From: Salisapilia sapeloensis
Lineage: Eukaryota; Oomycota; Peronosporomycetes; Peronosporales; Salisapiliaceae
Length of the DNA stretch: 64,000 nucleotides
Direction: 5' to 3'
NCBI GenBank assembly: GCA_023334545.1
Contig: JAADVB010000088.1
Span: 1 to 64,000 of the forward strand
The position numbers and the translations under genes were made by a program. Of the stretch, positions 1 through 9,621 are shown in pieces. Below the pieces are notes generated by a model. That model searched no databases and had not been told where the DNA came from. It was given only the letters and a program-made list of their open reading frames with translations. The number at the start of each line of letters is the position of its first letter. The first letter of the stretch is position 1.

Positions 1-200
1 CTTTTTGCTTTTTTTTGCGTTATCTTTCGCCATCTTTTTAAGCGCCCAAGCATGTGCCCTCCTCCGAAACAACCGCAAAGAGGTCTCTACAGAAACGCTA
101 AAGCTGAAAAACGTGATAAATTTATTATAAAATAGACTTTGATGAAAAGTGATAAGTGAATTAAAGTAAGAGTTAAAATACCTTTACAGCCTCTGATAAA

Positions 201-1464
201 ATGAGAATTTTAATATTAGCCACGAACACAAACCAAGACAAGAAGTCGATGAATCCAAGCACAGACGATACTGCCTTTCAGAAGACCAAGCGGAAGCGGT
301 TGGATCAAGTAAACAATGAATTGGAAGCTACAGCTACCAATGGTGCTTATGAAGTCGAGTCTACACGGTCAATGCAACACCAACGTAGCAACAAGCGGCC
401 CAATAAGAGACACAAGCCAGCAAAGCAACAGCATGTAGGCAACTTTAGAAGGTACCATCAGACTCTTTTTATGTTTAAGTGCATCTGCAACTTTCATATC
501 GCTGAATTGAATAATTGACTTTAACGTATTTGATGTGCTAGCTACTACACATATCGACTAGGACAGCAGTACCAAGGCAAGTTAGAGCAAGACCCTCGCC
601 TATCCGCTATAGACCACGACTGGATAAAGGATAAAACCGTGCTTGACATTGGCTGCAACTCTGGCGAGCTCACGATTGCACTAGGTAACACATTTATTCA
701 AAGTTATGATGAAAAACACTGACATGTTGGCATACGTAGCGAAACAATTTGCTCCCCAAAGTATTGTTGGCATTGATATAGATGCACAGCTCATTTCTCA
801 AGCACGAAGGAACATCAAGGACCTCTTCCAGAAGCAAAAGGTCGAGTCTGCCTTTGCTTCCATTGCGGACAAGACTGAGTCCAGCACAAACGGATCGGAT
901 GGAAAGAATGCTATGCCACTTTCGTTCCAGCTATGGAAAGCTCCACCTGCCACAGCGTCGAAAGACGAGTCAAAAGACACGAACAAGCATTCCTTTCCTC
1001 GCAACATTCTTTTCAAACGCGAGGACATTACATCTGACAAGCATACCGTCCACGACACCTACGATGTCATCACTTGGTAACTACACTTCATCTCCATTTG
1101 CTACATTTAATCTAATCTATACACATTTTCTAGTTTCAGTGTGACGAAATGGATCCATTTATTTCACGGAGACACCGGGATCAAATCTTTCTTTGATAAA
1201 GTATTTCGTCTTTTATCTCCTGGTGGCCGATTTCTATTCGAGCCACAGCCTTGGAAATCCTATCACAAACGCAAATTCACTTCGGACGTGACTGCTGCGA
1301 ACTATGATCAAATCCAATTACGCCCCAAGTTCTTTCCAGAACACTTGACAACATCCGTCGGCTTTGAATCATGTGACTTGATACAAGTATGCCAAACGTC
1401 CGCAAAGGGATTTAAGCGACCTGTTTACGTTGCTGTCAAGCCACTTGCGAAAGACAAGGAATAG
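201..1464 (+). CDS. Bin3/MePCE-type RNA 5'-phosphate methyltransferase
   Basis: Predicted SAM-dependent methyltransferase of the Bin3/MePCE/BCDIN3D family, which methylates the 5' gamma- or monophosphate of small RNAs. Four exons fit frame and splice signals: 201-451, 542-684, 740-1076, 1134-1464, giving 353 residues. The basic N-terminus (RPNKRHK) precedes a GNF-x-YYTYRLG segment typical of the family, then motif I (DIGCNSGELT), an acidic GIDID loop and the family signature SVTKWIHL followed by FHGD and the LLSPGGRFLFEPQPW strand. The first ATG is at 201; an in-frame ATG at 249 (MNPSTDD) is an equally plausible start. A low-complexity insert of roughly 60 residues lies between motif II and the VITCFSVTKW block. 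The exact RNA substrate (7SK-like, tRNA or U6) cannot be read from sequence. Confidence 0.88.
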
Positions 1465-1556
1465 TTAATAGGAAACGTTCCAAAATAATTAGTTTGGATA
1501 CCAACCCCCTGCACCTTCATTTGTTCGTGTTAAAGCGATACGCATGGGTCTACTCC

Positions 1557-2098
1557 CTACTCTCGAAACGCCGCTCCTCGTCTCTCTTGCGCTACAAGCA
1601 CATAACAAGTTAGATGTTGTCATTAATACCAATAGGCAACGTTTCCGATAGAAGGCAATGACATGAAAGACTTGCACGTTGCCTTTTACATGCCTTTCAT
1701 GTATAAAAGGAGATTAGCTTACCTTTGCGTATGATACCAGCGGCCTGCCCTCGCTGATTCGCACCTGCTGGACCGCCATGGCCAAGACTCGGGATCGAGC
1801 CTCGATGCTTTTTCCACAGCTTGACACGCTTGAACATCGGTGCGTGCTTGAGCATATCGGGGAATATGATGTACAATATCTGACTGCCTCGTAAATAAAC
1901 TTGGTCAACATGCGTCGATCGGCCGTGGGGATCCGTCCGAACGGCGTCCTTGAGCACACAGTTCATATTGTCTTCAGTCTCATCTAAGAAACCACGAAAG
2001 ACATCTCCGACTTTCATCTCAATCGTCACGATCGTGCCTTCGCCATCATGCAGCAAGATCGTCGGGATGCCAACACCTCGCTTGCCTGTGACCGCCAT
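1557..2098 (-). CDS. Small nuclear ribonucleoprotein Sm D3
   Basis: Spliceosomal Sm core protein; forms the heptameric ring on the Sm site of U1, U2, U4 and U5 snRNAs. Two exons: 2098-1723 and 1591-1557, 136 residues. The Sm1 motif (VGIPTILLHDGEG to DVFRGFL) and Sm2 motif (QVYLRGSQILYIIFPDMLKHAPMF) match SmD3 closely, including the EDNMNC loop. I chose the ATG at 2098 (MAVTGKRG) because alignment to SmD3 begins there; the frame is open to an upstream ATG at 2143. The last exon is only 35 nt and ends in RKAQERRGAAFRE, so the long arginine-glycine tail seen in animal SmD3 is missing. It is divergent with the mitochondrial carrier gene, starts 115 bp apart. Confidence 0.92.
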
Positions 2099-2212
2099 GC
2101 TTACTGCGACCAGTCCAATGTACTCGGCAATGATACGTTTCATACAGTAGCAAATGAAAAGGAATGTGCAAGTGTATATTAAGTACCACTACGTCCCTCG
2201 TCCCTTACATTA

Positions 2213-3392
2213 ATGCAGTCATTCATGAGACGAAGCCATGACAAGGAGTACCGACAGTATACGAGCGAAGGGATGTCGGAACTACTCGATGATGCGCAAT
2301 GGCGTGGAGTCATCCGCACAGCCTCTGGACTCGGCGCTGGAGCCATTTCCACAGTGCTCTTGTACCCGCTTGACCTGGTGAAAGTCCGCTATCAAGTACA
2401 TGCAGGTTCCTCTCGCCCGTATCAATCACTGCCGCATGCATTCCGATCGGTCGTAGCCGAGCATGGCTTTCGTTCGCTATTCCGAGGCATGAGTCCAGCT
2501 CTGTATGGAGCTACCATCAGTTGGGGGTTATACATGTTCTTTTACGCTCAAGCGAAAGAGCGATATGAGAGCATGACTGAAGACGGTCAATTGCGTCCTG
2601 GAAGTTGGCAGTTTTTCATGTCTGGCATTGAAGCAGGGTGCATCTGTGTCCCTCTGACGAACCCAATTTGGCTCATCAAAACCAGAATGCAAGTGCAGAC
2701 TAGACGAAACGCACAACATGCAAGTGTAGATACTAGCAAAGATGCTGCGTCCAAAATAGCCCGACAGAATCTTCCGTACTCGAGTGTCTCAAGTACTATC
2801 CTGCTTGTATGTAAAGCTATCATACGGGAAACTCACGCATGTATACTATAGATGCGTTCCGTCGGATTGTAGCGGAAGAAGGTTTCTTATCACTCTATCG
2901 TGGGATGATTCCAGCCTTTATCTTGACGACCAATGGCGCTTTTAAAGTATTTCGTTATCTACTACTACTACCATGGATATGCTGCTGATAAAGATGATAG
3001 TTCTTTGCGTATGAAGCTTTAAAAGGAACGTATCAGACCCACGTGAGTCCAGACATGTCGATCGTACCGACATTGGCCATGGGTGCCTTATCCCAATCCT
3101 TTGCATCGACCATCACGTACCCGTACCAGGTCATCAAAGCCCGACTGCAACAAGGAGGCCCGTCCGCTCTTGCGTACAATGGCACGTGGGACTGCACCAA
3201 GAAGATCTTCTTGTAAGCTACTTTATTCCATGTCTCAATGGACATCACTAAGTCGTATGTAGACACGAGGGCTACACTGGTTTTTTCAAAGGCTTGTCAG
3301 CAAACATATTGAAAGTCATGCCCACAGGCGCCATCGTGTTCGCCTCATATGAAAAGATCAACTCGACATTAACCAGTCTTGTTTTCAAATAG
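2213..3392 (+). CDS. Mitochondrial carrier family protein (SLC25A32/33/36-like)
   Basis: Six-transmembrane solute carrier of the mitochondrial inner membrane. Exons 2213-2810, 2852-2946, 3001-3212 and 3263-3392 give 344 residues. Three repeats are visible, each with the signature Px(D/E)xx(K/R): YPLDLVKVRYQ, TNPIWLIKTRMQ and TYPYQVIKARLQ. The NPIWLIKTRMQ form of the second repeat is typical of the folate/FAD, NAD and pyrimidine nucleotide branch, so a nucleotide- or folate-like substrate is inferred, not shown. The second half of each repeat carries the expected FRG/YRG-M motifs (LFRGMSPAL, LYRGMIPAF, FFKGLSANI). The short introns (41-54 nt) interrupt repeats two and three. The gene ends 31 bp from the convergent NIP7 gene. 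Confidence 0.9.
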
Positions 3393-3423
3393 AGAAAAAA
3401 GTGTCGTTCGGGTACCAATCTAT

Positions 3424-4184
3424 TTAAAACATTTCGTCCTCTACACGCAGGTACTCTCCGATATCGGCTTGGTGGAGCACGACGTAGGCCGTCGGATCCA
3501 AGTTCTTACACATCTCCGTCGCTTGGGCCGCAATACCAAAGCCGAGCGGCACGTCGTTCATGCTATAGACGACGACACCAGCGTACTGCGGCGTGCTCTC
3601 TGTGATACGACCGAGGCCGGACTTGACAACGTTGTTTCCGTAGAGGAAAGACATCTCCGAGTTGGGCTTGATCCATACTTTGTACTAAAGACGACGTGAG
3701 ACGAGAATACAAGTAGAAGGAGAAGAGCATGTACCTTGGCGTATTGCGCGAGGTAGTCTAGGAAGGTGATACGTAGGTGGAACTTCTTGGTCTTGGTGAA
3801 CTTGCCGACGGCTGTGCCGAGCGACTGGAGCTCGTCCGAACCGACGTTGGTGGCTTGACGCATGAGCTTCTCACTGCAGTAGTAGACGAGGTTCCCGTGG
3901 AGACGGAAGCAGTATTTTTCATCCGGACGAGTGACCAAATGCTGGACATTCTTACCAATGCTAGAAAGAGAGTTAGATATTTTACTGGTAGTGCCGGTTG
4001 GAAGCAGAGTACGTACTATTTGCTAACCTTCTCAAAGACAGTCTAGTAGGAGGCAGATGCATAGCATTGATACATGTTAGTCAAGCCATTTTCCGAGTCA
4101 ATACGATAGTTATGATAATATAATTAATGGTAGCTTGGAGATGGGTCATCGTACCTTTAGTTCTTCATCCGTTAACGGTCTCAT
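3424..4184 (-). CDS. NIP7: 60S ribosome biogenesis factor NIP7
   Basis: NIP7 acts in nucleolar 27S/20S pre-rRNA processing and 60S assembly. Four exons on the minus strand, 4184-4155, 4042-4017, 3960-3735 and 3684-3424, assemble to 180 residues, the usual NIP7 length. The protein opens [10 protein letters not shown], has the NIP7 N-terminal domain ([40 protein letters not shown]) and the C-terminal PUA domain with [35 protein letters not shown] and [13 protein letters not shown]. The first two exons are tiny (30 and 26 nt), and missing them would give a false start at a methionine inside exon 3. The introns are 51 to 112 nt. All conserved blocks are intact. The 5' end faces RPS16, 361 bp away. 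Confidence 0.95.
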
Positions 4185-4545
4185 TGTTTCCGGTTGCTTG
4201 GTAAAGGTAGAGGTAAGTAGTCCTTGATACCTCGGATGGAAATGGGTTTAATTGGTGGACTGGCGGTCGAACCTTTGATCGGCAGTACTGGAGCCATCTC
4301 CGGCGCTGTCATGCTCTCTCACAGGTACCTCTTCGTCATTTAAAATCAAAGATTCGCAGTTTATGTCTCTCTGCATACAAAACCCAGTACAATTACAGTT
4401 ATTTACGTCGATTTGCTGAAATATTACAAGTAGTTTACATGTGCTGTATTAAATTACGAAAAGGCAAGTGGTTGGCTCAGGTCTTCGCAACCAGCAATAA
4501 GCTCCATTTCAGTCCACGCCAAAGGAATAAGGAACAGTTTTAGCC
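4185..4545. other. Divergent promoter region with one small ORF
   Basis: This 361 bp stretch separates the divergent NIP7 and RPS16 starts and must hold both promoters and leaders. On the plus strand an ATG at 4236 opens a 35-codon frame ending at 4343, glycine/alanine-rich (GLIGGLAVEP). Its last complete codons sit against a CAG-GTACCT donor-like site, so it could be a spliced micro-gene, but no family is recognised. I do not assert it as a gene. Confidence 0.3.
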
Positions 4546-5192
4546 ATGGAGAACAAGGTCGAGTCGGTACAGACTTTCGGGCGTAAGAAGAACGCTACGG
4601 CGGTTGCTTACTGCAAGCGCGGTCACGGCCTCATCAAGGTCAACGGCCAGCCGATTGAGCTCGTCGAGCCGGAGGTCCTCCGTGTCAAGACGTACGAGCC
4701 CGTGCTTTTGCTCGGACAGCAGCGTTTCGCCAACGTATGTATCTCTCTCCTACTTGTACTAGTCTAGCACGCATAGCCGTTCTCATGATGACCATCAACG
4801 ACCATCATACCACGCGTATAGTGGTCACGACTGGATCATCCATGCTGCTACTAGTCCTCAAGTCAATCCTATTGTACTCACTCTTGCCAATAGGTTGACA
4901 TCCGTATCCGCGTAAAGGGTGGTGGTTACACTGCTCAGATCTACGCCATCCGTCAGGCCATTGCCAAGGCCATCGTCGCTTACTACCAGAAGTGTATGTT
5001 CTAATCTTGGATGGAAGCAACTTCATGACGCTAATGATCTACATAGACGTTGACGAGGCTTCCAAGAAGGAGATCAAGGACATCTTGATGGCCTACGACC
5101 GTACCCTTCTTGTGGCGGACCCGCGTCGCTGCGAGCCCAAGAAGTTCGGTGGTAAGAGCGCCCGCGCTCGTTTCCAGAAGTCGTACCGTTAG
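4546..5192 (+). CDS. 40S ribosomal protein uS9 (RPS16)
   Basis: Small-subunit ribosomal protein near the P-site tRNA anticodon. Exons 4546-4734, 4894-4993 and 5047-5192 encode 144 residues. Recognisable uS9 blocks: [60 protein letters not shown], and the conserved C-terminal [12 protein letters not shown] tail that reaches the decoding centre. Codon use is noticeably more biased (GAGGTC, AAGAAG-type codons) than in neighbours, as expected for a highly expressed gene. The first intron (159 nt) is long for this window, which is common for ribosomal protein genes. Confidence 0.97.
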
Positions 5193-5412
5193 ATACATTT
5201 TCAACCTCTTCCACATCACGGGGGGAAGAGGGTGGAGGGTGTCTGTCGAGTGGGCATTTCATTCAATGCTTCATGGTATCCTTTGGCCGAGATAGGGAAG
5301 AGTCGAGTGACTCTAATAAAACTGTTACTTTCTCTTCTCGTACGCCATTGTCTTTTCTTTTTATACATTGCCACCTATTTTGAACTTGAAGTCCGATGAA
5401 TCGAACTTCAAA

Positions 5413-7047
5413 ATGGAGAGTCGAGGAGCTCGCTTCGTGCAGCAGAACCTAGAGCTCCTGGGCTTTGGCACACATGCCAATGCATTAGTACAGGCTGTGA
5501 AAGAGCTCTTTGAAAATGGTGCGTACTTAGAGGTAGATGCACGCTCTAGAGGGATGTAAGTATGAGTTAATGACCTTCTCGACAGCATTGGATGCCATTT
5601 GGAGTAGTGAACCAAGCGATATTACGGAAGAGATGGGTCAAGATGAAATGCTACGCATATCTGTGCGAGATGTGCTTTTGCCTGATGAGCAAGCAACTCG
5701 TGTGGTGGAAATTGTTTGCAGTGATACTGGTGGTGGCATTCAAACCCATCGCATCCAGCAGCTCTGTTGTGGTATCTTCGAGACCACCAAAGCTTGCACT
5801 ACAACCTCGGACCCGACCACCGCTGTAACAAGTGGGAAATTCGGTAATTTGCTGTACTCTTTGCACGCAGTCTAGATAAATAGATGCTTTTTTTATCAAG
5901 TCCTAGACTACCTCATTTCGAATGCAACTAACAAACTTATACAGGAATTGGATTGAAAGGAGCCATGCTATACAGTCAGCAGCATAGTCACGAGCAAAGC
6001 TGTCTCAAGCTCTCGACGACATCAGCAAACACTTCCGACATCCTACATGCTCACTTACAAATCGGATGTACGACGGACCAAAATGCCATCGTACAGCACG
6101 TGCAAAGCTTTCAAATGGATGAAAGTCACGTCGATTTCTCTGGCACGGAAATGAGACTACAACTCCCACTTCCAGATACGAATGAAGAACTGGAAGATGT
6201 AGCTGATACATTAGCCATTTACTTTCAAACGTTCCGTTATTCATGTCCAAGCTACTTGGCCATTGATTTCCATTTCCACGTGCGTGAAATCCAGCTAGAT
6301 CTACAAATTCAATCTGGAGAAGAACCGGAGCATCGACTTTTAGATGACTTTCGAGTGGATTTGGATGATGTCGTCTACGTTCAAGAGGAGAGCAGTGACC
6401 TTGCTGTTTCCATAAGCTGCATCGCTTTGCTCCAAGGCAGCACAATCATGACAGAAGCCACTGATTTCGACATTTGTCTACTGCGCTATGCGAATCACGT
6501 CCCTCTCATCAACAACGATGATATCTGGATCGGTGGTATGGCCAAAGGCTTGCTGAATAAAAAAGTATGGCGAAAGCATGGATACATATGTAGACCGAAC
6601 TCGACATCACCCCTACTAAACCAATTCAAAGCAAATCCACGAGGCAGTCGCAATAAGAAAGACCAAACAAGTCCTTTTACACTTGTTCTAGCCATCGACA
6701 TCAGCTCCAATGTTTGTGAAGACAGAACGGGTGGACTGCGATATGGATGCTTAAAGAAGAGTATACTGGACGACTGCTACAGCCACCTCGTCTCTAGTTG
6801 CTGTGCGCAATTAGTCCAAAAGCTCGTGGATCAAAGCGTCTTGGCTTCACCATTTATAGAACGGGATAAAAGCATCATCGATACGTACGCTCCCTTCATC
6901 GCAAATATTGTTGCGAATATCTCCAATACAAGCACGAGTGTTGGTGGTATGTGGGATGCATCCTCCGTCGACAGACCTTACATCGATCAAGAGGACGTGA
7001 CGACCAGGTTACAACAGCTTCTACGTCAACAGCTTCATTTCAAATGA
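5413..7047 (+). CDS. Topoisomerase VI subunit B-like GHKL protein (putative Spo11 partner)
   Basis: Type IIB topoisomerase B-subunit-like ATPase; homologues pair with Spo11 to make meiotic double-strand breaks. Exons 5413-5518, 5586-5843 and 5945-7047 give 488 residues. The GHKL fold is visible: an N-terminal helix LLGFGTHANALVQAVKE, the N-box ELFENALDA (E..N..DA, Mg-ATP binding), the G1 box SDTGGGI, and the lid FGIGLKGAMLYSQQHS, whose GIG-x-x-GAxLYSQ form is the TopoVIB signature and differs from MutL, Hsp90 or gyrase. Residues after about 320 could be a transducer-like domain but I cannot place the catalytic lysine. The protein is shorter than archaeal Top6B, and the H2TH domain is not obvious. 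Whether it is a replicative-type Top6B or a meiotic TopoVIBL needs homology search. It converges on the BT1 gene, stops 34 bp apart. Confidence 0.75.
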
Positions 7048-7081
7048 ATATGCTTTCTTTCACTACTCTTGTCTTTCCTTA

Positions 7082-8761
7082 TTAGCTACATCCATTGCCG
7101 CCTACAAAAACAAGACAAGAGGTCGATTGGTTGATGGACAGCGCATTCACCGCCACCGACCAGGCCAATGCGATCAGCACGTACGTGAGCGTCACGTAGC
7201 CCATGAAACGACTACTTCCTCCTTCGCGTCTCAATTGCTGCGTTTCTGCCTTTTGTCGTGGTAGCAACGGTAGAAACAGGAGACCACAAAAGTTGATCAA
7301 ATAGCGTATGATCAAGACGTAGGTTACGTCCCATCGAACATGAGTCGAGTCGATCATGATGTCAGTGTTTGTGACGTCGAACTGGGCGTTCACCGTCTTG
7401 GTTAATGAACTTGCAAAGGGAGACGCGAGATTGGAGACGGTCGTAACCAGACCATAGACTGCTGCCTCACTATCTCCATCACAAAGCTCGACTACGACGT
7501 AGGTGGCGATGATAAAGCCAACACCTTGTGGAATATTCTCTACGATTGGAACGCCGAGCCAAAACCATTGATTCCGGACGATGTCCCACGTCGTAAGGAA
7601 CGATACGATCATATCTACGACAAGTACGGACACAAGTGTGATTGCATGCATCCATCGCCAGTCCCATTGCAAACCAAACTTTCCGGTGAAGAAGAGTGCA
7701 GAGGCAAAGATCACAGTTCCGACGATGGTAAAAATCTTGTCGTTCAGCGGCGTGGCCTCAGCCCAGTAGCTTTGCATCGGGTCACCACAAGTAATCGTGA
7801 AGCTTTCAAAGAGACCGGAAAGGAACTTGTAAGCAATCACTTGGTACATCGACCGCATTTGTAGTAGTGTCCAGAACTTGATCATGTACTCTTTTAAAGA
7901 TGAACCAGGATGCTTCTCTTCGTCGATAAAGTACCATGTCACTGGAATGACTGGTAATATGCAGAACGCGATGATGACCATCAGTTGTGGGAACGAAAGG
8001 GAAAAGTTGAACTCTCCACCATAGTCGTGACCGTTGAAGGCAAAGCCGATGAAGACGTTGGAGATCATGACAAAGATAGTACGAACGAGGTAGACTGTTG
8101 TTTGCGTCTTGCCTCGGATACTCTCTGGCTCTCGTTGCGCTAGCTCGACAACAAGTCCATCCGCAGCTACGTCGGATCCGACGTAAGCGACGGCAGCGAG
8201 CGTCATCAGTACGATAAATTTGCTACCTTGTTCTGGTGCATCGAAATTTACAATGGATGTGATATTGGACGGCCGCTCGACTGGATTCATGTGGACGTAC
8301 TGTGGATCTGGAAAGTAAGGATCACCAGCATCCATACATCCCATGACAAGGAGCACGACAAAGCAAAGGGTCCATCCGATAATCATAAATGGGCGGCGGC
8401 GATATCCAAAGATCGGATAGCAGTCGCAGATGACACCGTATACAACTTTAAACGACCATGGCAACATCAACAAGACACGCGCAGACACTAGCTGTGTCCC
8501 TTCCATTTGCAGGTAATTGAGCAGGAAAGGATAGATGACACCTGGAAGAGCGCCATAGAGAAGTCCGACGGCTGCGTACTGGGCCAAGAGACCAATGTAG
8601 CGACGACTCCAGATATTTGGAGCGCCACCAGAACGGAGTGCACCTTGCTCTAGACGGTTATCTTGAGGAGTTGCAAGGCGGACATAGCTTTCTTCATGCC
8701 TGCTGCCGAAAAACGGAGACGATAGAAAGGATACTCGGTCCAGTTCTTTGGCAGGATTCAT
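7082..8761 (-). CDS. Folate-biopterin transporter (BT1/FBT family, MFS)
   Basis: Multi-pass plasma-membrane transporter of the folate-biopterin transporter branch of the major facilitator superfamily, amplified in oomycetes and trypanosomatids. It is intronless, 559 residues, starting at the ATG at 8761 after which there is a polar 50-residue cytosolic tail. Family motifs include GLLYGALPGVIYPFLLNYLQ in the first membrane segment, LPWSFKVVYGVICDCYPIFGYRRRPFMIIGW and AYVGSDVAADGLVVELAQREPE. About 12 hydrophobic segments can be counted. The C-terminus ends in a small glycine/cysteine tail after the last segment. Substrate (folate, pterin, or AdoMet in some relatives) is inferred from family only. 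Confidence 0.92.
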   Translation of the reverse strand: MNPAKELDRVSFLSSPFFGSRHEESYVRLATPQDNRLEQGALRSGGAPNIWSRRYIGLLAQYAAVGLLYGALPGVIYPFLLNYLQMEGTQLVSARVLLMLPWSFKVVYGVICDCYPIFGYRRRPFMIIGWTLCFVVLLVMGCMDAGDPYFPDPQYVHMNPVERPSNITSIVNFDAPEQGSKFIVLMTLAAVAYVGSDVAADGLVVELAQREPESIRGKTQTTVYLVRTIFVMISNVFIGFAFNGHDYGGEFNFSLSFPQLMVIIAFCILPVIPVTWYFIDEEKHPGSSLKEYMIKFWTLLQMRSMYQVIAYKFLSGLFESFTITCGDPMQSYWAEATPLNDKIFTIVGTVIFASALFFTGKFGLQWDWRWMHAITLVSVLVVDMIVSFLTTWDIVRNQWFWLGVPIVENIPQGVGFIIATYVVVELCDGDSEAAVYGLVTTVSNLASPFASSLTKTVNAQFDVTNTDIMIDSTHVRWDVTYVLIIRYLINFCGLLFLPLLPRQKAETQQLRREGGSSRFMGYVTLTYVLIALAWSVAVNALSINQSTSCLVFVGGNGCS

Positions 8762-9621
8762 GCTCGTAGTGCCACGGATGACAATGACGTTTAGGGATGC
8801 TGCTGAATGGATGCGAGTGCTGAGAAAGCTTTAATTCTGAAGCTTGGTTTTTGCGTCTGATACCTGTGGTCGTAGCGTGTGACCAAACTAAGAATGAGAA
8901 GCACTACAGATGTGGACATGAATACATTTCTGCGCTCAAATTCTATCGATACGTCATGATCCAATCTGAATACTTTTCTTGAACGTTTATGATAATGTGT
9001 ACGAATGAGATTGAAAGAAGCGGATGAGAAGTAACTTCCTTGGAAGGAGAAATGCTCAGAGCAGATAGGATCGTCTTCCATGTATGAAACCATTTCATCT
9101 GGACATATCTTTCATATAATGAAGATAATACAAATGCTAGTGTCTCGATAAAGACGCTAAGTTGAAGTGATTAATTTGGAATCTTGGCAATCATGTCGAG
9201 TGCACGAGCCTTGGGTTGAGTTTCCACATTTTAGTACCTTCGTAATTTTCCAATCGTCGTGCGACTGATTCAGAGACACATTGAGCGTAGAGGGTTATTG
9301 TCTCTACGTTGGTGCTTTCAAAAATCCCCTTTGCAATGTTCATCGACATTAAAGATGACAAGCGATGTCGGTGTTTCTGTACCTTTGACATCTGAGTAGG
9401 TGCATGCTTTAGAAGGATTTATATGTCGGACAAAAAGGTGTAGCAAGATCTTCATGTGAGATCAGACACAGATAATGAAAGCGAGGGACTAAATTGCTCT
9501 TCGCTTATCACGACGTAGGCTTTGCATGCCACCACACCGACCATAAGCATTCTTTGGGTGCCTCAGGAGCTCATTTTCAAATTCAACTGCTTTGAGGCAA
9601 GTAGCTGCCTACTACTTAATC
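8762..9621. other. Intergenic region with two weak minus-strand ORFs
   Basis: This 860 bp lies between divergent BT1 and protease starts. Two minus-strand frames begin with ATG: 9093-8791 (100 codons, ending just upstream of the BT1 start and containing one short hydrophobic run) and 9391-9191 (66 codons, with an NVETITLYAQCVSES helix-like run). Splice-like signals exist between them but the implied introns inside the first are only 35-38 nt, shorter than others here. I recognise no family in either, and treat both as doubtful. Confidence 0.25.
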
